This document shows positions 19,047-27,907 of a stretch of 64,000 nucleotides of DNA, piece after piece. The DNA lies in NCBI RefSeq assembly GCF_015461845.1, contig NZ_JACOPW010000001.1:1562757-1626756 (forward strand), in the 5' to 3' direction. The notes beneath the pieces were generated by a model. The model saw nothing but the letters and a program-made list of their open reading frames with translations. It did not search any database and was not told the origin of the DNA. This DNA is from Pseudomonas mucoides (GTDB lineage: Bacteria; Pseudomonadota; Gammaproteobacteria; Pseudomonadales; Pseudomonadaceae). The position numbers and the translations under genes were made by a program. Within the stretch, counting starts at the first letter, position 1, and each line of letters starts with the position of its first letter.

Positions 19047-19283
19047 ATGGATTACTTCATCGTTTTCATCACTACCGTCGCCGGTCTGTACTTCCATTGG
19101 TGGCTGTACGTTCGGATAAAACGCTGGATGGACCGCGACCTGGCATTGGCTTTGGCTGGGAAGGACGAACAGAAAAAAGCTTTCATGCTCCAGCAACTGG
19201 CGAACGCTCACGCACAGAAGATCAAGCGTCGGGACCTGCCCCAGTGGCTTGAGGCCGCTGCAGCAAGGTATCCCGAACGGTAG
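19047..19283 (+). CDS. Small conserved membrane-anchored protein
   Basis: 78 residues: one N-terminal hydrophobic segment (YFIVFITTVAGLYFHWWLYV) followed by a basic, alpha-helical tail (RIKRWMDRDLALALAGKDEQKK). The coding sequence uses the same codons as its neighbours and sits convergent to pdxH with a five-base gap. I recall a similar small gene next to pdxH in other pseudomonads. Function unknown. Confidence 0.7.
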   Translation: MDYFIVFITTVAGLYFHWWLYVRIKRWMDRDLALALAGKDEQKKAFMLQQLANAHAQKIKRRDLPQWLEAAAARYPER

Positions 19284-19288
19284 ACTGC

Positions 19289-19936
19289 TTAGGGTGCCAG
19301 ACGTTCAAGAATCCAGTCAGCGCCCTGTAGGCGGTAGTTCAGGCGATCATGCAGGCGGCTCGCACGACCCTGCCAGAACTCGATGCGTTCCGGCAGCAAG
19401 CGATAACCGCCCCAGTGATCCGGGCAGTGCGGCGCTGTATCGCTGAAACGTTGCTCGGTGTTCTTGAGCAGCGCTTCCAGTTCGGCACGATCGGCAATCA
19501 CCCGGCTCTGCGGTGACGCCCAGGCACCGAGTCGGCTGCCCAGCGGACGAACCTGGAAGTAGGCGTCGGATTCTTCGGGCGAAACCTTCACCACCCGACC
19601 TTCGATGCGCACCTGGCGCTCCAGGGCCGGCCAGAAAAAGGTCATGGCCGCGAACGGATTCGCCGCCAAGTGCTGACCCTTGGCGCTTTCGTAGTTGGTG
19701 AAGAACGTGAAGCCCTGCTCGTCCAGACCTTTGAGCAACAGAATGCGGCAATGAGGCCGACCGTCCTGATCGACCGTCGCCAAAGTCATGGCGTTCGCCT
19801 CCACCGGCGCTTGCTCGGTTTTCACCGCGTCGGCGAACCACTGGTGGAACAGCCCGAACGGCTCTGCCGGGGCTTGCGCCTCGGTCAGGCCATCACGGGT
19901 GTAGTCACGACGCATATCAGCCAGGCCTTGGGTCAT
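19289..19936 (-). CDS. pdxH: Pyridoxamine 5'-phosphate oxidase PdxH
   Basis: 215-residue FMN enzyme that oxidises pyridoxine 5'-phosphate or pyridoxamine 5'-phosphate to pyridoxal phosphate, the last step of vitamin B6 synthesis. FMN and substrate contacts are visible: [41 protein letters not shown], and the C-terminal signature [17 protein letters not shown]. Length is normal. It lies 24 bases after the OmpA-family gene in the same direction, so the two may be co-transcribed. Confidence 0.97.
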   Translation of the reverse strand: MTQGLADMRRDYTRDGLTEAQAPAEPFGLFHQWFADAVKTEQAPVEANAMTLATVDQDGRPHCRILLLKGLDEQGFTFFTNYESAKGQHLAANPFAAMTFFWPALERQVRIEGRVVKVSPEESDAYFQVRPLGSRLGAWASPQSRVIADRAELEALLKNTEQRFSDTAPHCPDHWGGYRLLPERIEFWQGRASRLHDRLNYRLQGADWILERLAP

Positions 19937-19960
19937 GGCGCATTCCTTTTGGTTAACGAA

Positions 19961-21070
19961 TCACTTTTTGGTGGCGTCAGCCGCGACGTCAACTTTCTTG
20001 GCGTCGGCAACTGCTTTGGCCGGCACCGTCTTCTTCGCTGGCGTTGCGGTTTTAGCCGGCGCTTTCTTGGCAGTGGCTTTCTTCGCCGGGGCCTTTTTCG
20101 TCGCCGGCACAGCCGCTTTCTTCGCCGCTGGCGCAGGGGTGACCGGTGTGGCCACTGGCTTGATGTCCTTCGCCGCGATCATAGTCACTGGCGCCGGAGC
20201 CGGCATGTTGTACTTGGCCAGCAACGCCACCATTGTGTTCTGCGGGGTCACCAGCAATTCCACGCGACGGTTCAAGGCACGGCCTTCAACACTGTCGTTG
20301 GCCGCACGCGGGGCGTCACCGCCCATGCCGCGGAGCATCAGGCGGTCACGCTGCAAACCGCTGAGACGGAAGATGGCGGCGACGGCTTGTGCACGTTCCT
20401 GGCTCAGTTTCACGTTGGCCGGTGCCGCACCCGACGTATCGCTGTGACCGAGTACCAGCACGGCCGTTTTCGGATCGACTTCAAGGATTTTCGCGACACG
20501 GGTGAACGGGCCGAGGGTGACAGGCAGCAGCATAGCTGGACGATCCGGGTTGAACGAGCCTTCTACCGGCGCGGTCACCACCAATACGTTTTCGCGGCGT
20601 TCAAGTTGCAGGTTGCTGTCCTTGATCGCTTCACGCAGACGCGGTTCGTAGTCGTCTAGCCAGGCCTGGGTGACTTTCGGGTCTATTGGCGCAACCTTGG
20701 TAGCGCTCTGATCCTTGCCGCCGAACGGCCACCACCACGAGTTACCCGCGTTGGTATCAGCCTTGGCGACCGGGACCGGTTTGGCTTCAGGTTTTATTTC
20801 CGGCTTGGCAGCGGTCTTGGCAGCGGCATCATCGGCACCGAACGGCCAGTACCAAGGGCTGGCGCTCTCACTTTTGGCAACAGGTGCGGTGGCAGCAGGT
20901 TTCAGTGGGGCCGGGGCCGGGGCAGGAACTGGGCTCGGCTCTTTAGCGGCGACTTTGTCGGACGAACCGAACGGCCACCAGCTGCCACCATCGGAATCAC
21001 TTTTTGGGGTCTGTGCACAACCGGTGATAGCAAAGCACAGGGCCAGGGCGAGAGTTGGTTTGGATGACAT
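19961..21070 (-). CDS. OmpA-family lipoprotein with WPFG repeats and a Lys/Ala-rich tail
   Basis: 369 residues. Lipoprotein signal ends LCFAITGC. Residues 25-120 hold three spaced Trp repeats: GSWWPFGSSDK, SPWYWPFGADDAA and NSWWWPFGGKDQ, joined by Ala/Pro/Lys-rich linkers. An OmpA C-terminal peptidoglycan-binding domain follows (about 180-275, with LVLGHSDTSGAAPANVKLSQERA and EGRALNRRVELLV). The last 55 residues are an Ala/Lys repeat tail (KKAPAKKATAKKAPAK), like the tail of histone H1-like AlgP. The start is the ATG at 21070; the frame extends to 21214 without support. Probably links outer membrane and peptidoglycan. Repeat and tail functions are unknown. Confidence 0.88.
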   Translation of the reverse strand: MSSKPTLALALCFAITGCAQTPKSDSDGGSWWPFGSSDKVAAKEPSPVPAPAPAPLKPAATAPVAKSESASPWYWPFGADDAAAKTAAKPEIKPEAKPVPVAKADTNAGNSWWWPFGGKDQSATKVAPIDPKVTQAWLDDYEPRLREAIKDSNLQLERRENVLVVTAPVEGSFNPDRPAMLLPVTLGPFTRVAKILEVDPKTAVLVLGHSDTSGAAPANVKLSQERAQAVAAIFRLSGLQRDRLMLRGMGGDAPRAANDSVEGRALNRRVELLVTPQNTMVALLAKYNMPAPAPVTMIAAKDIKPVATPVTPAPAAKKAAVPATKKAPAKKATAKKAPAKTATPAKKTVPAKAVADAKKVDVAADATKK

Positions 21071-21185
21071 CGGATATCCACGAAATATGAAGTAATGAAA
21101 AGTCAGACCGAAGCGGCCCGCACAAACTGACGCTTTGAAACCGAAAAGGCTGCCGGGTTCCGGTACTGGAACCCTTGAGCGGGTT

Positions 21186-22337
21186 TTACAGACAAGTGGC
21201 CAGTACTCGCGCAAGCTTCTGCGCGCGTGGATCCATCAAGACGTACGGCCCCAGGGTATTTGTCACAAAACCGAAGGCTACATCGTGTTCAGGGTCGGCA
21301 AAACCGATGGAGCCGCCAGCGCCCGGATGGCCGAACGCCCGTGGGCCGAGGCCGTAGGTCGCGTTGGGAACGTCCGGTTGATCAAGCATGCAACCCAGAC
21401 CAAAGCGGGTCCGGGTCAATAAAGTCCTGTCGTCGCCGAGGCTGTGTTCTCGGGTCAGCTCATCGAGCATTTCGCCTTCCAGCAAACTGCCATCGAGCAG
21501 GCCGGCGTAGAACCCGGCCAGACTGCGCGCATTGCCATGACCGTTGGCGGCAGGTTGCTGCATACGCCGCCATTCGGGTTTGTTGGTGCTGGTCATGATC
21601 GACGGCGGATTGGTGAAGGCCCGGGTGGTCATGGCCGTCGGTTCACGCAGGGTCACTTGCAACAGGCGCTGGGCGGCGGCATCGCCGACATTACCCTTGC
21701 CACGCGCGATGTGCGCCACGCGATGGAATTCTTCATCAGCCAGGCCGACGTGGAAATCCAGGCCCAATGGCCTGGCAACGCGAGCGACGATGGATTCGCC
21801 CGGCCCACGACCGTCGGCACGGCGCAGTAACTCGCCCACCAGCCAGCCGTAAGTGATCGCGGCGTAGCCGTGGCCTTGGCCCGGCGTCCACCACGGCGTT
21901 TCGGCCGCGAGGGCGTCGACCATGGTTTGCCAGTCGTAAAGTGCCTCCGGGGCCAGCAATTCGCGCAACGCCGGCAAGCCTGCCTGATGGCAGAGCAATT
22001 GACGCAGGGTCACGGACTCTTTGCCGGCGGCGGCAAATTCGGGCCAATAGCGCGCTACCGGTGCATCCAGTTGCAGCTTGCCCTCAGCCACCAATTGCAG
22101 GGCCGTGACCGCGGTGAACGTCTTGGTGCAGGAGAACAGGTTGGCGATGGTGTCGCTGTGCCAGGCTTCGCTGCCATCCTTGTCGGCGGTGCCGGCCCAG
22201 AGGTCAAGGACGGTTTCACCGCCGACCTGGATGCACAAGGCTGCGCCACGTTCCTGAGGATCGTCGAACAGCGCCGCGAAAGCTTCGCGCACGGCTTCGA
22301 ACTTAAGCTCGTAATGACCCTGAATCTGCACCCGCAT
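21186..22337 (-). CDS. Serine hydrolase of the beta-lactamase/EstB family
   Basis: 383 residues. The class C beta-lactamase-like active site SCTK (in IANLFSCTKTFTAV, about residue 70) gives the nucleophile Ser and the base Lys; the Tyr motif is in YAAITYGWL and the third element is FGHPGAGGSIGF near the C-terminus. Such proteins are esterases more often than true beta-lactamases, and there is no signal peptide here, so a cytoplasmic esterase is most likely. The frame is open to 22508 through a REP arm; the ATG at 22337 with GGGAG just upstream gives the usual start MRVQIQGHYELKFEAV. Confidence 0.88.
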   Translation of the reverse strand: MRVQIQGHYELKFEAVREAFAALFDDPQERGAALCIQVGGETVLDLWAGTADKDGSEAWHSDTIANLFSCTKTFTAVTALQLVAEGKLQLDAPVARYWPEFAAAGKESVTLRQLLCHQAGLPALRELLAPEALYDWQTMVDALAAETPWWTPGQGHGYAAITYGWLVGELLRRADGRGPGESIVARVARPLGLDFHVGLADEEFHRVAHIARGKGNVGDAAAQRLLQVTLREPTAMTTRAFTNPPSIMTSTNKPEWRRMQQPAANGHGNARSLAGFYAGLLDGSLLEGEMLDELTREHSLGDDRTLLTRTRFGLGCMLDQPDVPNATYGLGPRAFGHPGAGGSIGFADPEHDVAFGFVTNTLGPYVLMDPRAQKLARVLATCL

Positions 22338-22468
22338 TGCTCCCGGATATTCGCTATACAAAGTGGCCCGCATTGTTCCAGCCATTAGCCGTTTTGGGAA
22401 CAGGGTTGGGCTGGGCGGTCGGTTGCCCATGGATTGGATGAGAAAATTTGTGGTGTCTTTTCGGACGC

Positions 22469-22546
22469 CATCGCGAGCAGGCTCACTCCTGCAGGGGATC
22501 TTCGCCACACCAAAGATCCCCTGCAGGAGTGAGCCTGCTCGCGATG
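22469..22546. repeat. REP pair with perfect 34-base arms
   Basis: The arms at 22469-22502 and 22513-22546 are exact reverse complements of each other over 34 bases, around a 10-base loop (CGCCACACCA). The core is the AGGAGTGAGCCTGCTCGCGAT element. It sits between the esterase start and the agarase-like gene stop. Confidence 0.95.
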
Positions 22547-22556
22547 CTTTTAGAAC

Positions 22557-25067
22557 TTAATGACCATTACCGGAATGCCCACCCGCATTTCCAGTGCCCT
22601 TCCCCGGCCCTTTTCCGGCCTCGGCCTTTCTGCCGCCCTCCGCATCGTGGCTGGCCTTGTCGGCCTCGGCCGCTGCTTTCACGGCCTCTTTGCTCAACTG
22701 ATCGACAGCCGCCAGGTTGCTCTTGCGCACGGCCTCCACAAACCCTTGGAACGGCAGATCAGTAATCCCTACCAGACCAAAGTGACCATTCTCACCATCC
22801 AGCAAACGCCCGGTCACGGGTTGGTCCAGGTATTGGAACCAATGCACACCGACAATCGAAGGCTCGCTCAGCGCCTGCTTGAGGAAGTTCGCGTAGGCCG
22901 GCCCACGGTCTTCTTCCTTGGCCAATTGCGTCACGCCGCCCCAGAACGGACCGCGATCCGCCGAGCCGAAGTTGAATTCGGTGATCAGCACCGGTTTGTC
23001 GAGGCTGCGCAGCTTGGCGAAGTCGTAACCGTCCTGCGGTTGCAAGGTGTACATGTTGAAGCTCAACACGTCGCAATACTGCGCGCAGGAGTCCACGGCT
23101 TCCGGGGTGCTGATGGCGAAACGACCGCCCAGCAACAGCTGGTTCGGCGCGTGCCACTTCAGCGAGTCGGAGAGGGTCTTGAAGTAGGTATCAGCGAAGA
23201 CCTTCTGGAAGTATTTGAAGTCAGCCTCGATTTCCGGGTGGTCAGCGCTTGGCAGCGGCGGCACGAAGCCCGGGTCTTCCATCAATTCCCAGGCCGGCAA
23301 ATCGATGCCCCACGCTTTGGACAGCCCCGCCTGATTGCGATATTTGTCGCGCAGCTGCTTGAGGAACGCACGTTTGGCCGGCACGTCGGTGGTCATTTTC
23401 AAGGTGCCGTAAGCCAGCGCATAACGGGCTTTCGGGTCGTTACCGGGACCGGCCCAGGCCAATTCGTTGTCGGCGTAGTAGCCGATCAGCCACGGGTCGT
23501 CGCGATGATCGCGGGCGGCAATGGCCACGGCGCGTTCGGTGGCCATGGCGAAACGTGGATCGAACGGGTCAGGCATGCCGCCCCACCAGTCGGTGCCGGT
23601 GCTGATGCTGGCGTAATCGCCGACGATCGACAGCGGCAAGGTGTACGGCACGCGATCAGCGTCGCCGAGCGCCGGGGCGCTCCAGTTGCCGATGGTGTTG
23701 AAGCCCCAGGCTTGCAGGCGATCCAGGGTGTGGTTGGTCCAGCGTTGTTCATCCACCACCGCTTTGCAGGGTTCGGCGGGTTTCTGCTCAACTGCTTTCG
23801 CCTCGGTCGCTTCGGCGGCGCCGGTCTTGGCCGCTTCGGCGACTCCGGCTTCGGCAATAGAAGGCGTAACAGGTTGCTCGGCAGCCTTCTCGACCGTCGC
23901 TTCGACCGCATCGGCCTTGGCCGCTTCGGCAACACCGGCCTTGGTGTCACTGCCCAGCGCACACGGTGCGCCATACAGGCGCTGCAAATTGGCACCGTAA
24001 AAATCGTACCAGCGACCGGCGTTATAGCCGCGGCCCTGATCGGCACCGTTACCGCCACGGTTGTCACCGTCGCCAAAATGGTTGGCCAGCGGCTCGTCGG
24101 GTTTTGGCAGGGACTCGAACATCCACTCCCGGCCGGCAACGTAAGTCTGGTTGACGTCCGGGGCCACGGTGTTGACCCCAAGCGAATAGAACGGATGCCC
24201 TTGCGGGGTGACCAGGTACCAGCGACCGTCGCGCTTTTCAGTGCGGAAAAAGCCGCTGGCCTTGAATATCGGGCCTTTGGTCCAGCCACCGTAGGTGTCC
24301 AGAGAGGATTTTTCGCGCTCGGCCAGCCAGGTTTTCAGTTGTTGCTGTTCCTTGGCGGCTGCGCTTTTCAATTGCTCATCGCTGCTGATCTTTTCTGGCC
24401 ATTTGGCCCGGGTCGACTGACCGTATGCATCCACTAACCCGCCATAAACGGCCCGGGTCACGGCATCACCGTCCTGCACACCAAAACGTTCGAGCAAGAT
24501 GTTCTGGGCCACTTTCGGTTGATCCATCGACAAGGTCACCGACACCACCTGGCTGCGATCCAGCTCACCGGCGCTGCTGGCCAGCAACATGCGCTGGCCG
24601 TCGACGGTCATCGGCATGGGCGGCCCGGCTTTCATGCCCTGGCTCAACGATGAGCTTGCCACCAACGGCACCAGCAAGGTCTGCGCAGGACCGGCCGGCA
24701 AATCGACGCGACTGACCAGCGTCTTGCCGTCATTGCTCTGGATTTTCACGTACAGGGTCACGGCCCAATCCATTGCACTCTGGATTCGCAGGCTCATGGC
24801 GCCCGATTGCGACCAGTCCCAGGCGCCGGTTTGCGGGGTCAAACGCAAACTCGGCTGGGCCACCGGGTTGAACGTCACCCGGCGCAACACTTCGCCTTCG
24901 GCTGTTTGTTCCGCATTGGATTGGGGCAGGCTGGCGTCCTGAGTCGCCACCTGGACCACGTCAGCGGGGCGTACAAAGTTGAACAGCGTCTGTTGGCCGG
25001 CGGGGGCTGCCAGCAAAGGGGCTGCGAACATCAGGGCAAATACAGCGGGCAACGAACGGCGAATCAT
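22557..25067 (-). CDS. Agarase-like glycoside hydrolase family protein
   Basis: 836 residues with a signal peptide (MIRRSLPAVFALMFAAPLLA). After an N-terminal beta-rich region of about 240 residues comes a TIM-barrel like that of beta-agarases: WYLVTPQGHPFYSLGVN, GFNTIGNWS, LIGYYADNELAW, CDVLSFNMY, ITEFNFG and GVHWFQYLDQPVTGR. Glu in DNELAW and in TEFNFG are likely catalytic acid and nucleophile. An Ala/Glu-rich insert of about 60 residues with imperfect repeats (AGVAEAAKADAVEAT, AGVAEAAKTGAAEAT) interrupts the domain. The C-terminus is Gly/Lys-rich. The substrate is unlikely to be agar in this host. The ATG at 25067 was preferred to a TTG at 25097. Confidence 0.8.
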   Translation of the reverse strand: MIRRSLPAVFALMFAAPLLAAPAGQQTLFNFVRPADVVQVATQDASLPQSNAEQTAEGEVLRRVTFNPVAQPSLRLTPQTGAWDWSQSGAMSLRIQSAMDWAVTLYVKIQSNDGKTLVSRVDLPAGPAQTLLVPLVASSSLSQGMKAGPPMPMTVDGQRMLLASSAGELDRSQVVSVTLSMDQPKVAQNILLERFGVQDGDAVTRAVYGGLVDAYGQSTRAKWPEKISSDEQLKSAAAKEQQQLKTWLAEREKSSLDTYGGWTKGPIFKASGFFRTEKRDGRWYLVTPQGHPFYSLGVNTVAPDVNQTYVAGREWMFESLPKPDEPLANHFGDGDNRGGNGADQGRGYNAGRWYDFYGANLQRLYGAPCALGSDTKAGVAEAAKADAVEATVEKAAEQPVTPSIAEAGVAEAAKTGAAEATEAKAVEQKPAEPCKAVVDEQRWTNHTLDRLQAWGFNTIGNWSAPALGDADRVPYTLPLSIVGDYASISTGTDWWGGMPDPFDPRFAMATERAVAIAARDHRDDPWLIGYYADNELAWAGPGNDPKARYALAYGTLKMTTDVPAKRAFLKQLRDKYRNQAGLSKAWGIDLPAWELMEDPGFVPPLPSADHPEIEADFKYFQKVFADTYFKTLSDSLKWHAPNQLLLGGRFAISTPEAVDSCAQYCDVLSFNMYTLQPQDGYDFAKLRSLDKPVLITEFNFGSADRGPFWGGVTQLAKEEDRGPAYANFLKQALSEPSIVGVHWFQYLDQPVTGRLLDGENGHFGLVGITDLPFQGFVEAVRKSNLAAVDQLSKEAVKAAAEADKASHDAEGGRKAEAGKGPGKGTGNAGGHSGNGH

Positions 25068-25162
25068 AGGAACGTGGATCTCCCTAACGACCTTCAAGGG
25101 TCAATGGAAAAGCGATGGTAGAGAGATAGACAACGCGGCGGGCAAATGTGCCCACCGGTGTA

Positions 25163-27307
25163 TCAGGAAATTTCGCGGCGAAATGGCGGAAGCGCATTGA
25201 GGATGGCTTTGCCGTAACGCTGGGTGACCAGACGTCGATCGAGCAAGGTGATGGTGCCGCGATCCTCTTCGGTACGCAGCAAGCGACCGCAGGCCTGGAC
25301 CAGTTTCAGCGAGGCATCCGGCACGGAGATTTCCATGAACGGATTGCCGCCACGGGCCTCGATCCATTCCGCCAGCGCGGCTTCGACGGGATCATCCGGC
25401 ACCGAGAACGGGATCTTCGCGATCACCACGTGCTCGCAGTACGCGCCCGGCAAGTCGACCCCTTCAGCAAAACTTGCGAGGCCGAACAGCACACTGGAAT
25501 CCCCGCCATCGACACGTGCCTTGTGCTTGTTCAAGGTTTCCTGCTTCGACAGGTTGCCTTGAATGAACACTTGCTTGCGCCAGTCGCGGTCGAGGCCGTC
25601 GAACACGTCCTGCATCTGTTTGCGGGAAGAAAACAGCACCAGCGTGCCCCGGGAGCCTTCAACCAGTTGCGGCAAGTCACGAATGATCGCCGCGGTGTGG
25701 GCCGGTGCATCCCGCGGATCGGCTTTCAGGTCCGGCACGCGCAGCACGCCGGCATCGGCGTGGTGAAACGGGCTTGGGACCACGGCGGTCACGGCTTTTT
25801 TCGGCAGGCCGGCGCGCATGCGAAAACGGTCGAACGTGCCGAGGGCCGTCAGGGTTGCCGAGGTCACTAATGCGCCGTAAGCGACGTTCCACAGGTTGCG
25901 CCGAAGCATTTCTGCGGCAAGGATCGGGCTGGCGTTGACCTCGATGTCGAACAGCGAACCGCTTTCGGCCAACGTCAGCCAACGGGCCATGGGCGGGTTG
26001 TCTTCCGGGTCTTCAGCGGTGAACGCCACCCACAACTCCCAATTGCCCGAGGAACGGGACAACAGGCTGCCGAACAGTGGGTACCACTCTTCGGCCTGAT
26101 TGCTGGCGATGCCGATGTTGACCTCGCCGTCCATGCCTTCCTTGAGCAACTCGGTGAGTCGGGTGAACAGGTCGGTGAGCCGGGCAAAGCCCTTCTTCAG
26201 CTCGACACCCATCTCGCGCATGTGCTCGGGAATCACCCCGCCGACGAAGCGATGACGCGGCCGCTCGCGGCCTTCGACGTCTTCGCCGGGTTTGAAATCG
26301 GCGACCTGCTCGCAGGCGGTGAACATGAATTGTTGCTGGGTCTTGATCTCGCGGGCCAGTTCCGGCACTTGCTCGATCAACTTGCCCAAATCGCCGGGCA
26401 GCGGGTGCTGGGCCAGCAGTTTGGTGAGGTTTTTCGCGGTGGTTTCCAGCCAGTCGGCAGTGGAACGCAGGCGCGTGTAATGGGCGAAGTGGCCGATGGC
26501 CTTGTCTGGCAGGTGGTGACCTTCGTCGAACACGTAGATGGTGTCGCGCGGGTCTGGCAGCACGGCACCGCCGCCCAAGGCCAGGTCGGCCAGCACCATG
26601 TCGTGGTTGGTGACGATCACGTCAACCTTGCCCATGCCTTCGCGGGCCTTATAAAAGGCGCACTGACCGAAGTTCGGGCAATGGCGGTTGGTGCACTGGC
26701 TGTGATCGGTGGTCAGACGCGCCCAGTCGGCATCTTCCAGCGCCGTCGACCAACTGTCGCGGTCGCCGTCCCATTTATTGCCGGCGAGTTTTTCGATCAT
26801 GCTGGTGAACAGCTTCTGACTGGCCTCGTCGACCTCGATCTTGAAGCCTTCTTCTTCGAACAACTGCGCCGTGGCCGTTTGTGCGTGGCCTTCCTGCAGC
26901 AACATGTCGAGCTTGGACAGGCACATGTAGCGCCCACGGCCCTTGGCCAACGCGAAGCTGAAATTCAGCCCGCTGTTGCGCATCAAATCGGGCAAATCCT
27001 TGTAGACGATCTGCTCTTGCAGGGCGACGGTGGCCGTGGCGATGACCAGGCGTTTGCCGGCAGCCTTGGCGGTCGGGATCGCCGCCAGGCTGTAGGCCAC
27101 GGTTTTGCCGGTACCGGTGCCGGCTTCCACCGCAACAATCGCGGGGTCGCCACTGCGCCGGCCTTCGTCGTCGGTGTCGATATCCCCGAGGACCTTGGCA
27201 ATTTCGGCGATCATCAGGCGTTGGCCGTAGCGCGGCTTGAGGCTCTTGGCTTCGAGAAAACGCGAATAGGCGCCCTGGATCGTGGTTTTGAGTTCGGTGC
27301 TGATCAT
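25163..27307 (-). CDS. dinG: ATP-dependent DNA helicase DinG
   Basis: 714-residue superfamily 2 (XPD-like) 5'-3' helicase that unwinds R-loops and damaged replication structures. Walker A is AVEAGTGTGKTVAYS (about residues 59-73), the DEAH box is VFDEGHHL, and the Fe-S cluster cysteines are in YMCLSKLDM and CTNRHCPNFGQCAFY. The C-terminal part has QACGRLLRTEEDRG (motif VI). The length matches E. coli DinG. I see no LexA box directly upstream. It is divergent from the CopD-like gene with about 100 bases between. Confidence 0.95.
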   Translation of the reverse strand: MISTELKTTIQGAYSRFLEAKSLKPRYGQRLMIAEIAKVLGDIDTDDEGRRSGDPAIVAVEAGTGTGKTVAYSLAAIPTAKAAGKRLVIATATVALQEQIVYKDLPDLMRNSGLNFSFALAKGRGRYMCLSKLDMLLQEGHAQTATAQLFEEEGFKIEVDEASQKLFTSMIEKLAGNKWDGDRDSWSTALEDADWARLTTDHSQCTNRHCPNFGQCAFYKAREGMGKVDVIVTNHDMVLADLALGGGAVLPDPRDTIYVFDEGHHLPDKAIGHFAHYTRLRSTADWLETTAKNLTKLLAQHPLPGDLGKLIEQVPELAREIKTQQQFMFTACEQVADFKPGEDVEGRERPRHRFVGGVIPEHMREMGVELKKGFARLTDLFTRLTELLKEGMDGEVNIGIASNQAEEWYPLFGSLLSRSSGNWELWVAFTAEDPEDNPPMARWLTLAESGSLFDIEVNASPILAAEMLRRNLWNVAYGALVTSATLTALGTFDRFRMRAGLPKKAVTAVVPSPFHHADAGVLRVPDLKADPRDAPAHTAAIIRDLPQLVEGSRGTLVLFSSRKQMQDVFDGLDRDWRKQVFIQGNLSKQETLNKHKARVDGGDSSVLFGLASFAEGVDLPGAYCEHVVIAKIPFSVPDDPVEAALAEWIEARGGNPFMEISVPDASLKLVQACGRLLRTEEDRGTITLLDRRLVTQRYGKAILNALPPFRREIS

Positions 27308-27406
27308 GGATTGTCGGGCGCTAAAAACGCTGGATAAATTTTCAGTGGTTCGGTTCGGCGGCTATCATACCCCGCTAATTAATCCCGCGCAGAACGGAGT
27401 ACCCCA

Positions 27407-27871
27407 ATGACACCTTTTGGCATCGTTTATACCCTGCATGTCCTGTCCGCCCTGGTGTGGGTGGGCGGCATGTTTTTCGCTTGGATGGTTTTGCGCCCCG
27501 CGGCCATGAAGGCGCTGGAAGGCCCCGCCCGGCTGAAGCTGTGGGTGGAAGTGTTTCAAGGTTTTTTCCGCTGGGTCTGGGTCGCGGTAGTGCTGCTGCC
27601 GATCAGCGGGGTCGGCATGATTCATCTGCAATACGCCGGGTTTGAGGCCGCGCCGCGTTATGTGCAGGTGATGATGGGGTTGTACGTGGTGATGACGGCG
27701 CTGTTTATCCGGATCCAGGCGCTGATGCTGCCGGAGTTGCGCATTGCAGTGAACGCGCAGGATTGGCCGACGGGTGCAGCCGTGCTCGGGAAGATTCGGC
27801 GGTTGGTGGGGATTAATTTGATGGTGGGTCTGTTGCTGGTGGCGATTGCTGCGGCCCGGCCGATGTTCTGA
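27407..27871 (+). CDS. CopD-like membrane protein
   Basis: 154 residues with four hydrophobic segments. The HVLSALVWVGGMFFAW start, with His and a Trp-Val-Gly-Gly motif, and the late GINLMVGLLLVAIAAARP match the CopD-type domain seen in small Pseudomonas membrane proteins. A role in copper uptake or haem is suggested for the family but is not established for this short type. The stop overlaps a GATCGTTCCCACG-type inverted repeat that may act as terminator. Confidence 0.8.
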   Translation: MTPFGIVYTLHVLSALVWVGGMFFAWMVLRPAAMKALEGPARLKLWVEVFQGFFRWVWVAVVLLPISGVGMIHLQYAGFEAAPRYVQVMMGLYVVMTALFIRIQALMLPELRIAVNAQDWPTGAAVLGKIRRLVGINLMVGLLLVAIAAARPMF

Positions 27872-27872
27872 T

Positions 27873-27903
27873 GATCGTTCCCACGCTCTGCGTGGGAACG
27901 ATC
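27873..27903. repeat. GTTCCCACGC-type inverted repeat
   Basis: GATCGTTCCCACGCTCTGCGTGGGAACGATC: near-perfect arms around CTC. A longer compound form of the same element is at 33582-33691. It lies between convergent genes and probably serves as terminator. Confidence 0.88.
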
Positions 27904-27907
27904 AGGA

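Noticed and set aside
22560..24437. Plus-strand frame of 625 codons over the agarase-like gene
   Set aside because: Shadow frame; the minus-strand gene has a signal peptide and recognisable catalytic segments.
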